A stretch of DNA of 64,000 nucleotides from Sitta carolinensis (Eukaryota > Chordata > Aves > Passeriformes > Sittidae), in the NCBI GenBank assembly GCA_032173965.1, contig CM063287.1:7569859-7633858 (forward strand), written 5' to 3'. This document shows positions 1 through 11,075 of this stretch, piece after piece. Positions within the stretch are counted from its first letter, which is position 1; every line of letters begins with the position of its first letter. The position numbers and the translations under genes were made by a program. The notes beneath the pieces were generated by a model that saw nothing but the letters and a program-made list of their open reading frames with translations, made no database searches and was not told the origin of the DNA.

Positions 1-503
1 AATTGAAGGAGATGTACATGCTAAGGGTAGATCCAGTCCTAGATTTGCATAAGAGTTCTTTGTTTAAGTACAGCAGAAGAGAATTTGCCTTAGTGAAATG
101 CAAAGTAGAGAAATTAATCGGGAAACATATTTTCTGAATAATGTTCTACCAGCTCAACTTATGATGGATTTGTTGTTGACAATAATGTAAGATTAGCATA
201 GGCAACAATTTCACCTCCCTGTAAGAGATCCATGAAGGGTTTGAGCAGGAGCATCTGGCAGGGAAGAGTCTGTAGCAAATCAGAAGGGTACAATTACTGG
301 GAAGCTGTTTGAGTAGAGGTGGACTTCAAACATGCACATCAATCAGGGAACTCTGGAGATTAAAACAATGTCTTGGGAAAAGCCTGAGTGAATCTCAGTC
401 AACATCTTGGATAAAAATGGTATATGATTTCAGGACTTTACATCTCCCTGAGTTCTATTTCTGTGGTACTCATGAAACACCACGAAAAGCAGAAACCAAA
501 ATG

Positions 504-527
504 TTTTTTTTGTTTTTTTTTTTTTTT
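504..527. repeat. T-rich homopolymer tract
   Basis: Eight T, one G and fifteen T read directly from the sequence. It is a simple mononucleotide tract with no recognisable retroposed sequence attached on either side. Confidence 0.95.
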
Positions 528-860
528 AAATACATTGTTACCAAAAGATGCCTGTTACTCTTTTCTTACCTGGACAACCCCATTTCTCTTTACAGATACT
601 GGGCCTTGCAACTCTTTCTTTGTGTTAGACAAAAGTGCCATGCTGAAAATAAATAAGTAAACACCTCTTATTGCTACCTGACGGTTCAAACACTTTCTAA
701 TTATCATTCCTTTTAAGTTGGTGACATCACTCCATATTTTGGCTACCTCCACCTGTGGATCAAATTCTGCTCTAAGGTATTCTGGCTTATTTTGACCAGT
801 GATGCTGCAGCTCATATTCTGCACTCTGCTCTCACCAACTGGAACATTTAGGAAAGAATT

Positions 861-881
861 AAAAAAAAAAAAAAAAAAAAA
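861..881. repeat. A21 homopolymer
   Basis: Uninterrupted run of 21 A followed by a purine-rich AGAGGAAAAAAA-type extension. There is no AATAAA signal within 30 bases upstream, so it does not look like the tail of a processed transcript. Confidence 0.95.
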
Positions 882-3518
882 GAGGAAAAAAACACATGAT
901 AATGAATTTCCAAAGAGAGCCCAGGAAAGTGTTCTGGCCAGAGAAAGAACAATAGAAGGATCAGAGTATAATCCCAACTGTTGGTTGTATCAGCAAGTCT
1001 GAATTTTTCCAAGGACATCTTGTGCTCTATTTTCCTTATAGAGGTGTAGCACTTTGGCCATATTTGATTGGCCATATTTTTAGATTTTGAATATTAGCTA
1101 TTAATTTTGCAGAAAAGCACCAAAAATACCAATTCTGGGTACTATTGCCAGGTTATACATGTACCAGTGGTGGTCAGCAGTGGGGAAATGGATGTCTATC
1201 TTTAGCTGTATGGAAGTCTAAGTGACCTCACCCAAAACAAGTGTTACTCTTTTCCTGAGCTATTCCTGTGGTCAGTGGCAGAAGGGAGGTGCCCAGAAAG
1301 GATTTTCCTGCCCCCCAGGGAGTGTGACAGCAGGCACTTGCTTTAGACAGACATTTATCTTTCCAATAAATCAGATTAGCCCCTCTTCAGGTATGCACTG
1401 GCTGGCACACAGCCTAAGAGAACTGTTCATGAGTATTTTCATCCAAATGAGGGGAGACATAACATCCTCAAATCCTACAGGAGAAACGACTCTTGTTAGA
1501 AAGCAGCGCTAACAGCTGCTGTAATCTTTTCTTAGTGAAATTAATCCCCACAAAGAACTCCAGCAAAGCTCTATTCACAACCTGTACTTTTCTCACATCC
1601 TCTCGACAGGATTGAGCAGATGTTGAGTGGTGCTCTCTCCAGAAGTTTGGCTGGCATCCCTGGCATGTAAATAATTTCATCAGTAAATTGTGGGGTCTTG
1701 TGATTTCTTTAGAATCCATAGCACTACAAGCACGTGAAACATGGAAAGCTGAGACTGCTAATCAGAAAGAATCTGTGATGAGATAAGGAAGAAGCAGTTA
1801 GTGGTCTGTAGGGTGGTAAGAAGGACAAATAGTCAAAGGTGCTCCTTGGCCTTTTGGTGTATCTTCTTGGATTAGTGTTTCATCATCTTAATGTGGATTA
1901 GGTCCATTAAAGCCGCAGAAACCTGAGAGGAAAACAGCAGCAGTTCCTGTCCATCCACAGATTGTCACTGTAACAACTGCAGCATGAGGGTTCCTGGTTA
2001 CACACAGAAATATCCTCAAAGTGAAAATTCTGAATGAAACTACAGTGAAGACAGAATTTTTCTTCCTTTCTTTCTTTTTGCCCTCCTGCTATATTTTTTG
2101 AGCTACTCTGATCTCCTAATGTCAGACATCATACAAGAGAGGCAGTGGACATGATAGGGATAAATGAAGCAAATAATTCCAGAGAAAGGAAAACAATCCC
2201 ACACACATCAGTCATATGTTCCAAAGCAGCAAAGAATTGACTGCAGTAAGACAAAGAGACAATCAGAGATTAATAAGTCAAAAGTTATAAATAGATTGCA
2301 AACACCCAGCTTAAAGATAAAAATATCTGGAGTCAAATCGTGTGTTGATCAGGATGTCTACATTTTTGGGTTTTTTGGGAAAAAAAAATATAAATCAGAA
2401 TTCTATAAAATATAAAGCAGCCTTCCTAGTTTGTCTTACAAAACTCATTATTTTGACTCTGCTGTTTCACCCATGACACCAAGGTCACACATATCATCAC
2501 TTCCTCTGATGCACCTGGAAATTCTGCAGCTTTTCTGTGAATGCAATGGCTATTTCAGATGATGAGGTATTCTTCACATGATGTAATTGAAGAATGCAGT
2601 AAGATGACTTTCTAACCAAAATCATCTGACTGGAAGGTCAAAGCATAGGCTGCAAAATATTACTTGCTCAACTTGTTACCTAAAGGCCTAAATAAAAAGG
2701 TCAAAGACAGTTCAGCTACATACAGAGAAGGTGTATGCCCCAGGCAGCAGCAGAATCTTCTATTTTTCATGCTAGAGAAAAACTAATTACATTATATATG
2801 TCATTTTTATCATGTAACCAGTTGGTTTTTTTTTCCCCCTGTATCTTTTTAATTTCTATACCTTTAGAAAGTCAATTAAGTAATAAAATGCATTTTAAAG
2901 TAGAAGTGACCCCCTATTAGCCAGACATTTTCTAATATGAACCAAATTATCTCCTACTGAGTATCACACCAATACACCTGTTTTCTCTGGGAAAATTTAC
3001 ATTAATATAGTTAATTCTATCGTGACTTGATGTAAGAAATGAAATAATATTTTCAACTACTGATAACTATCTTTCTCAAATTATGATAGGTAGGAAAGAG
3101 GAAGGTGTAGTGTATAAGCTCTTATCCCAAAGGAAAAATAGATGAGACTGCACTGAAATTTGAAACACTGAAATCTACATGAAGAAAATTATCATAGACT
3201 ATTGAAATCATAATAAAACTTGGAATTTCAGTGCAAATACCAGTAATTTCAATGCAGAAATATTAATATTTAATTCCCAGCTGGTGTTAATATTGTCTAA
3301 AATGGAATATTCAGAGATTACAAAAGCAGAATCTAAGGGGTTTTTCCGCTCTCTAGGGACACTGAAGGTTTAACTGTAACAGAGACTTGCAACAAAATAA
3401 TGAGGAATGCCTTGGTTTGCATTATATAGCTCTTTCTCTAGCCCAGTTATTCCTCCTGTTCTTCTCTTATAAAGCCACCCAAAATGTAATTCCAAATTCC
3501 TCAAATGACATTCATAAA

Positions 3519-3688
3519 GGTTGCCCAGAGAAGCTGTGGATGCCCCATCCCTGGGAGTGTTCAAGTCCAGGCTGGATGGGGATCCAAGGAGTCTGGGAGA
3601 GTGGAAGGTGTCCCTGCCCATGGCAGGGGTTTGAACTAAAGGATTTTTAATGCCCCTTCCAACCCAAACATTTCTATAATTCTATGAT
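3519..3688 (+). mobile_element. CR1 LINE, 5'-truncated 3' end
   Basis: This is a classic avian CR1 3' end on the plus strand. It opens with GGTTGCCCAGAGAAGCTGTG, continues through the 'tggatgccccatccctgggag' block, the 'caggctggatggg' block and the 'gtccctgcccatggcagggg' block, and closes in CTATAATTCTATGAT, the terminal motif at which CR1 reverse transcription starts. At about 170 bp it is the usual short 5'-truncated copy and keeps only the non-coding 3' UTR with no ORF2 sequence. Similarity to the family pattern is high, so it is a comparatively young copy. No target-site duplication is evident, as is normal for CR1. Confidence 0.95.
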
Positions 3689-4436
3689 ATCACCTGTGTC
3701 ACTTCATGTTCAGGTGGAGCACAATACCTCCAGTCTTAAAAAGAATGAACACAAAATTAAATTAAAGGGTGCAATTTAAAAATAATTGTTTTGTGGTTGG
3801 TGAAATTCAGGGTACACAGAATATATGTGCAGAGATTTCCAGGTGTGTGGCACCTGTATCTCACCTCTTGTGGGGTTTCTGGGACATCACCAAAGTCCTC
3901 CCTTCACTTTTACTTTATTGCAAAACTGTGCAGTAACAGTGACACAAACAATACACGCTTCATATTTTATTCTGCCATGTGTAGTGACTGTCCTGCTGTG
4001 GTTCAGGGAAATCCCAGTTCTCTAATTACTGATGTTAGCCTTTTGTCAAAAAATTGTGGCTTCCCCTTTAAAAATTCATCTAGCTACAGCATTGTAAAAA
4101 AAGTTGAAAAAACACAGTTTTGAAAACAAGTGGTTATGGGTTTTTTAAGGATTCTTTGATAGCTTATATTGCTCTAAACCATAAAAATAGCATTATTTTA
4201 TGTAAAGAATTTACTAGCAATATGGCAACAGAAGTTCTAAAAGGGGCTGGGGAAGGGGGAGAGAAGAAATGTGTACTGAATGACAGGAAACTACATTCTT
4301 TTAATACTGCCTAAGAGCTACCTTCTGTGGCTGTGCAGCACTCAAGTTAGAAGTTCAAAGATTGATTAATCATCCACTCAGATGCACCATAAAGTTTTAG
4401 AGTTTTTCCCTTGGTAGATGTCTGGAACATGTGGGG

Positions 4437-4459
4437 AAAAAAAAAAAAAAAAAAAAAAA
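4437..4459. repeat. A23 homopolymer
   Basis: Uninterrupted run of 23 A preceded by GTGGGG and followed by TAGGC. No polyadenylation signal lies just upstream. Confidence 0.95.
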
Positions 4460-4737
4460 TAGGCAATTTACAAACAAGGACAAGGAAACCTGAATAGCTG
4501 TTATGATTTAAAGCAGAGCATTTACTGATAAAAGCTGCCTACTCACTTTCAAGTACTTTGATCACTGAGAATTGAGGGAGTTGACTGCAGTATGTCCTGC
4601 CTTACTGAAGACTTCTCTAAACTGGGGCATGCCAGTCCTCTGAGCCATTAAGTGTTTCTTGGTATGATGTGTAATTTCAGAATGTATTGACTTAGTAAAT
4701 GATGCACTTTCATATTCAAGAGTGCTTCTGAAAGGCT

Positions 4738-4752
4738 AAAAAAAAAAAAAAA
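4738..4752. repeat. A15 homopolymer with A-rich continuation
   Basis: Fifteen A followed by further A-rich sequence to about 4770 (AAGAAATTGAAAAAAAAG). Simple low-complexity DNA. Confidence 0.9.
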
Positions 4753-6576
4753 TAAGAAATTGAAAAAAAAGAAACCATGAAAGGGAGAAATTGAGAAATT
4801 AGATCTGTGCTAATTCAGACTAGAGCAACACAGATTAAAAGCTGCAGGAAAGTATTCTGAGGAAGTTATATCCTCCTGTTGTGCTGTCACTAAGGGCAAT
4901 TTTCAGGTGTCAGTGAAGAACTGAACTAGATCTGTGCTCTTGAGTCTGAGACATCACTGTCCTGAAGGCCAGCATCTGGACATTGGTCATAATCATCCTT
5001 CTGCATCCTCCTGTTCACTGGGACTCTTGCATGAGAAATCTAATTTTAAGTGCATCCTTGACATTTTCTGCCTCAACAATAATTTGACATTTTCCACATC
5101 TTATTACTTATGAAACCTGACATCATGTCAGTCTTCTAGCATGAACCTTCAACCACTGCAGTTTTCCTCATACTTAATTACAACCATGACTGAAGGAAGG
5201 TTGTTAACTTGTCTTGTACAGCATGCACACTTATGGGTAAATTATGACATTTCCAAATCATTCTTCTAAATTTATTAGCATATTAATACAATAGTGAAAA
5301 TATATGTATATATTTTTAGGTACTATTTTGGCTATGCATGCATACATGTTTATCTAAGCATTTTGCAGCATATGCATCTTTGACAGTGGAAAACTATTTT
5401 CTTTTCACTCTTGTTAAGGTAAACACTTCCAAAGCCATGTACATCAGCACTTTGCAAATACCTCTGGTGTTCAGTTCCTACAGGTTACCTGTGCCTTGGT
5501 TACCCCCTGTGGCAGGCAAGGATTTACCCAACAGAAAACTCTGCCCTAAACAGAAGTGAAAGCAGTGTGACTAATTTATAAGTGATCCTTTTAACTATTG
5601 TGCTTTGATACAGCATTATCAGAAAGACACAAAAAACCCCTCTCTTGTGGTTGTGTGATATCTGGAATTTCAGTCTTTTCACCTGCAGCTTTTGGTATTG
5701 CTTGTGGCTGTTTGGAAAGCATTAAGTAGTAATGAATTTAAAGATATGTTTTCTGACTTGTTTTTACATGAAGTAGGACTTACATAAATGGTCTGATAGT
5801 AAGGCAGTGATGAAAAAAATGCATAGAGTAGAAATTTCTACTGCTTCTCTGTTGAAAAAGCCAGGAAATCCTCAGGAGTTTCCCAGGGATAAAAGACTGT
5901 GGCCAGAGACACACTGATGGGCCATGGTGGCTGAGCCATGCTCAAGGAAGGGATAGCAAATTCTGTCCTCACCCTGCTTCTCCCGAGGTTGCTGAATCTT
6001 GGATGAGATCCCAGAGGCTTTGAGACACCTTGGCTGAGCTTCCAACCATGGCTGGAGAAGCAGCAGTTGTGTCAGTCTCACTTTGTGCCCCTTTCCCTAA
6101 CTCAAAACTCCCTCTTCTTCCTGGCAGTGGTGTGAACCCTCTGGCAGATCACAGGTAGCACGTAACACTGCATGCAGCTTACTCTTCTGGTTTGCTTTCC
6201 CAGAAAATCCAAACCTGGTGGATTTACCTCCAAGAATAGATATTTTGTTCTGCTGATTGAGGAATTTTAAAAGTTTACCCATGCTCCATATTCAGGCAGC
6301 AATATATCCCCACTAGCCAGAGGTGAAACAACGCACGCTGCTCAAGCATTTTGGGATGGGGAGCTGGCAAGGGAGTCCCAAACTTCAGGGACAGCCTGGT
6401 TGGCTGGCATGGCTGTGCTCTTACCCATCTGCTGAAGTGGCAGAGTGCCTGCTTAAAAATTACTCAGCACTGCAAAAGTGGATTGTGCATTGTAGGAGAA
6501 AATGGCAAGTTAAACATTCCTTTTTGTCTTGTGACAAACAGGTATTTCTCAGGAGTTTTTGGCTGAATTCCTTTAC

Positions 6577-6645
6577 ATGTCTGTATGTGTGTGGAGATAT
6601 ATGTATTTATGTTACACATATATGTGTGTGTGCATGTGTACACAC
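6577..6645. repeat. Imperfect TG/TATG microsatellite
   Basis: Alternating purine-pyrimidine sequence made of TATG, TGTG and ACAC units (e.g. CACATATATGTGTGTGTGCA), interrupted by AGAT and TTAC. It is a decayed dinucleotide/tetranucleotide microsatellite. It generates spurious open frames on both strands. Confidence 0.85.
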
Positions 6646-7610
6646 GGAGATCTATGTTCTCTTGTTTCTTCCAAGGAGAGAATATTTCCAACATTTATCT
6701 CCTTAAAATTTTAGATCCATTTCTCTGCCCTTCACATGTAACTCAGTGCAGAGAGCGAGGACTGTTCCATTCCACAGTTAGCCAGGCTCCCACCTTAACT
6801 GGGAGAGACACCTCCTCCCCTTCCCTCTCTCTCCCAACTGGCTACTGAAAGCTATACTGTACTGTTGCCACAGTGTGAAAAACAAGTTCTTTGAAGCTGT
6901 TGAGCTCCAGAATCCAGCTTTCACATGGACATAGTAATTGAGGAATTTGGGGTTTTCATGCTGGCTGTTCTGCTCTCCCTGGTGACTGAACAGAAGCATC
7001 AGAGACTGATTTCTTTCCCTTACTACCATCACTCACTTTTCATCTAAAAATGTCAGCTCAGTTTCAGGGTGAAGCCCGGATTCATCTGGTCAAATTAACC
7101 TTCTCAATAGTCTTAAAGGGAGAGCTGACCTTTGCTGAGGTATAACTTAATTCAAAGGCTTTAAGGAAATCTTTAGAACTTACAGATGTTTCTGCGAGTG
7201 AGCTGATGTCTTGAAATTAGGAACACTATTTGCCATATTTAGAACTTTTGTCAAAATAAAACACAAACGCCCCCTAATATTTTTCTTTGCATCCTGAAAA
7301 AGGACCTTTAAATGGAGCCTCAGTTTCTGCTGTAACAAAAAAGTTTCAAACTGTGAACCTGTTTTTTTCATCTTATATGATTGATATATTATGCAGCATA
7401 TTTTAATATGAAGCATATAATTTTCATCTCTGTCTATGGAGAATTAATCTTGAGTATGATCTTATTTCATGAGTCAGCATTTTGGGAGGAAAGGGAAAGC
7501 TGAGAGGAATCTCTGTGTATCCCAGAATCCCGGAACAGGGAAAACAGAAAATCTGTAATTGGCATTCATGGCTTTTGCAAGCTCTGTTGGACTGTATTTT
7601 ATATAGCAGG

Positions 7611-7659
<49 letters not shown>
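7611..7659. repeat. A49 homopolymer, one of the two longest in the window
   Basis: Forty-nine uninterrupted A, flanked by TATAGCAGG on the left and GGGGAAAAAT on the right. A pure tract this long is unstable, so its recorded length may be an assembly or allele artefact. The upstream 150 bases carry no recognisable gene or repeat and no AATAAA or ATTAAA at the expected distance. Confidence 0.95.
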
Positions 7660-7662
<3 letters not shown>

Positions 7663-9139
7663 GAAAAATACTGGTGGAAATGACAGAAAAACTGAATTTG
7701 ATACAACTGTGTCAGGGTTTTAGATTTGGGGTGTTTTTCTAGCTTTACAATACTCAGGGCAGCATGCTGGGTGTCCCAAGCCACCTGTTCAATGGCAATT
7801 TATTGCTTTGCCCCTTTTGGCTTGGAATCTGACTAAATGTTGACTCTTCTCTTACCTTGATCAGTATCTTATATTATAGGGGGGTGTAAGAAAAACATAC
7901 CCAGGGTCAGCTGCAAGAATTCATTCAGATTAAACCTTGTATGTGCCTCGATTTTTTTAAAAGCATGAATTGCAGAGATGCAGGTTCCCTGCTATTCACA
8001 AACATCTGTCCCACTTTTCATCCCAGACCTCAAGGAACTGCTTAAAAAGGTCCAGGAGCTCCGAGGTGCATCTCTGAGCTCAAAAGTATTCTTGGCAATT
8101 TCCTTTTATTGCAAATCTTGAATAGATGGTTATTTCAACAACTTAAAACCAGGGGGATGATGCTGAAGTTTAACTGTCTCCACGAAAACTTCAGCTGTGA
8201 GTGAAGGCACAAAGCAGAGATAGAATATAATCTGAGAAAACTAGAAGACTGTATTTCCATGCATTAATCAAAGAAACTTTATTCCAAGTGCAAAACAGCC
8301 TTGGGCAGTGGATAGTGGCAAGAAGGAATTATCAGTAGCAGGTTTTAGTATCAGCTTGAAATTTAGGTTCCACAGAGATGGACTGAGAATCGCAAAGAAA
8401 TGAGCATCTGTTCAGCTTCCAGTGATGCTAAGCAATCTTATTCCTCTGGCGCAGATTTATTTATATGAAGTGAAGCACTGAAACAAAATGTTGGCTTAGC
8501 CTCAATCTGGTTTTTTGGGGTTTTTGTTGTTGGTTTTTTTTTTTTTTTTTGTTTGTTTTTTTTGTTTTTTTCAATCCAATGTCATGAAAACCATTTTGTT
8601 TTACTGCAATTGCAAGTTATGTTTCCTATGTTTCCATTTTCATTTTTGGCATTGTGGAACATTGTTCTCGCCAGGTAAATACTGACAATTTTAAAAAGCT
8701 CACATGAAAAGTGAATGGAAATTGTGTGGAAATTCTGGGGCTGTCCTTAATTAATAAACTTTTCCTGCCACAATCCTCTAGGAAAATAATATGGAGTTAC
8801 ACTTGCATTTTCAAGTGCTTCTTTATGTGAACTCAAAACCCCATGGTATATTTCAAATGCATAGTTTTTGGTCAACTTAGAGATTGAAAAGCAGCTGTGT
8901 TTCATATCAAATAAGTCCCCCAAGGTAAAATACTTGGGTTAAAAGTAGGTTGTTTTGGATCTGCCTATAGCCCAAGGATTTCAACAGAAAGATTTGAAGG
9001 TCTTAATGAAAATTTGATTATTGTCTCCTAAGAGAGCAGGATTTTGTGGGAGAATTCAGCCTGTCCTCTTGGGTTGGAACAGCCCTTACAGCTGTGTTTC
9101 AGCACCTAGCCAGAACAAAACTGAACACATAACTTACTT
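7660..9139. other. Unique AT-rich non-coding DNA
   Basis: Apart from the T/G-rich tract at 8509-8571 I see no structured feature, no open frame above about 60 codons and no known repeat. Confidence 0.65.
8509..8571. repeat. T/G-rich low-complexity tract
   Basis: Long T runs broken by single G or GGGG (including TTTTTTGGGGTTTTTG and a T17 run). Similar T-with-G mosaics recur at 9873-9917, 19112-19163 and 40698-40790. Confidence 0.9.
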
Positions 9140-9680
9140 TTTCTGCAGCCTCATTAAAATTGAACTAATTTTTGAGAACATTATGCTGTAGTTCCATACT
9201 TCATAATAAACTGTTTATTTTTTTCCCATATAAATGAGTGTGAACCATTAAGCTTTCAACAACAGCACCTAAATAATGAGGAGGAACACATTTTTATAAT
9301 GAGGATAATTGTAATTGCAGAACTTTCCAAGTGATGCAGTAAATTTTCTCTCAGCTGTAAGATTGGCCTTTCTGTAAAATAAATGCTTTAGTTTATCTTT
9401 AAGTTATTAAGCTCATTACAGAAGCAACTGTATAAAGTTTGCTGGCCTAAATTTTCTAGAACAAACTGACTAAAGTTTATCTTGTACTTAAAGTCTTTGA
9501 GTCTTTGAAAATATTATTTACCTCATCATTTACCATTCATTTCATTTAGCACTGAAATTCGATATATTTTTGCCATTTCCATCACACAGATTTTTCTCTG
9601 CCACCTGCCACTTTATTGCTAATTAATATACATTAAAATTATTTATAATGATAAACTGGAATCAAACTTTTCTGCACAGG
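9140..9680. promoter_or_regulatory. Candidate conserved non-coding element (enhancer-like texture)
   Basis: This block is free of microsatellites and recognisable transposons and is dense in AT-rich homeodomain-type cores (ATTAAA, TAATTG, CTAATTAATA) set between higher-complexity stretches such as AACTTTCCAAGTGATGCAG and GCTGTAAGATTGGCC. That texture is typical of amniote conserved non-coding elements, but conservation cannot be judged from one sequence. Ordinary AT-rich intergenic DNA is the alternative. Confidence 0.25.
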
Positions 9681-9872
9681 AAAAAAAAGCCACTGGTGCC
9701 CAGGAAGTGCTAACCCTCACTCACTCACTAGCTGCTGTCCTCACTGGGGATTCCCTGCTGCATTCCCTATTGCCAGCCACATCAAATGTTAAAACTCAAG
9801 TTTCTCTGGGGTGTAGGATAAAAGTCACATAACTGCTATCGAGTCATTACTTGGAATAACATTTTCTTTCCT

Positions 9873-9917
9873 GTTTTTTGTTTGTTTGTTTGTTTGTTTG
9901 TTTGTTTTTGTTTTTTT
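9873..9917. repeat. (TTTG)n microsatellite
   Basis: Eight or so TTTG units flanked by longer T runs, ending in GTTTTTTTATA. A simple tetranucleotide repeat. Confidence 0.95.
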
Positions 9918-10569
9918 ATACATAGTAGCCACAGGGATAGAGGTAGCCAATTAGACAGGGTCTGTTCTGTTTCTTCATGAAGAGAGGAAGACAACTAGTA
10001 AGAACACCTTCCTGCCCACTCCTGCTACACAGGCTGTCACATTCACTCCTTTCTTTAGGGTTTGGGTCATGAAGACTTGAGAAAAGCTCCAGTTCTCCTT
10101 TAGCCTCCCGTTGTCCTTTTAGTTACTCAGCAGAGCTCCAGAGAATCTGTGGGTGGTTATCCTCAGAGGTGCAATGAGTATGTCTTCTTGTATTTATTTC
10201 TAAGGATATATTTGATTTCCCTTTTGAGGTCAAGGCACATAACTGATCATACAGCCTTTGGTGCTTCCAATTAGTCGCCTTTCTGGTCCACAATCCAATA
10301 TCCAAACCTAATGAATGGCCTTTCCGGGTTTAACTGAATTGCCAGAAAAAAAGGAACAAATCTTCTTCCCGCACTCTACGAGGAATGTATTTTCTGTCCC
10401 CTTCTTTTTTCCTCAGCTTTCAGGAACACAGATGCATAGGGCTTAGCTGCTCCAGTAGCAGACAGATTGATTTGTTCATGTGTCAACAAAACAAACTGAG
10501 CGGACATCTAGAGAAGAAATATCAGAGGGAGCTGAAGAGACGATGAAAAGCACCAAGTGATGATACACA

Positions 10570-11075
10570 AAATGATGTGACTATTTATGTAAGGGCTTCC
10601 ACCCCCCACACCCATCTACCCACTGAGGTTCAAACAGGTTTTTCCTTTGAATCAGCTCATCATATAAAATATGAATCAGGATCCAGCAAAACGTTTATTT
10701 AATTAACAGTCACTAGGCTGAGACAAAAAGGAAAAGTCTGTCTCATCAAAATATGCTAAAAATAAGGATGGCAGCACAACAAAGTGATTATGTCAAGGAT
10801 CTGAGCTTTTGTGCAGAGCTCTCCTGAATATTGGGTTGCTTTCTCTGTTTGCCTGCTTTACTGTAGTGTTGAACAGTCAAACTGCAGCCCCAAGGCCTGA
10901 GGCGATGGATGTTCATTTTCACCAGACACCAGCCCAGCACTGTGATTAGCACCTCCAGACCGAGGATTTAGCAATTCGAGCTGCTAACTCCCTTTGGCAT
11001 GCCCCCTCTGTGGGCATTAGTCTGTGCATTGTCCCCTTTAACGTCATTTATAAATGTTTAATAATCTGATTGTGA
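10570..11075. promoter_or_regulatory. Candidate conserved non-coding element
   Basis: This repeat-free block has several long high-complexity stretches and a cluster of AT-rich transcription-factor-like motifs. They include TTTATTTAATTAACAG near 10692, AACGTCATTTATAAATG (a CRE-half-like and homeobox/MEF2-like mix) near 11040, and AATAATCTGATTGTGATAAAT just after. It also keeps a few CpGs (for example GAGGCGATGG and ATTCGAGCTGC) in a CpG-poor neighbourhood, which can mark constraint. No coding frame spans it. The assignment is inference from texture only. Confidence 0.3.

Larger units (their letters stand above)
1..3518. other. Unique AT-rich non-coding DNA, no gene seen
   Basis: No frame here encodes a recognisable domain. 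The open frames are short, and the longest (minus strand, 555-977) runs through two T/A homopolymers that translate as poly-Phe/Lys, so it is a compositional artefact. The stretch holds a T8-G-T15 tract at 504-527 and an A21 run at 861-881. The segment near 760-800 (AAATTCTGCTCTAAGG...) faintly recalls one edge of the old palindromic repeat described at 32405-32494, but it is too decayed to call. Nothing else stands out. Confidence 0.7.
3689..7610. other. Unique AT-rich non-coding DNA, no gene seen
   Basis: I see no exon-like or RNA-gene signal. The stretch contains A runs (4437-4459 and 4738-4752), an AT dinucleotide-rich patch near 5298-5326 and a TG/TATG patch at 6577-6645. The open frames around 3791-4123 and 6323-6706 are compositional: they have no domain and the latter passes through the TG microsatellite. 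Confidence 0.7.

Noticed and set aside
555..977. 140-codon minus-strand frame with a poly-Phe segment
   Set aside because: The poly-Phe comes from a poly-A/T homopolymer; no domain elsewhere.
7440..7659. Processed pseudogene ending in the A49 tract
   Set aside because: No polyadenylation signal near the tract, no recognisable coding sequence upstream, and birds rarely make processed pseudogenes.
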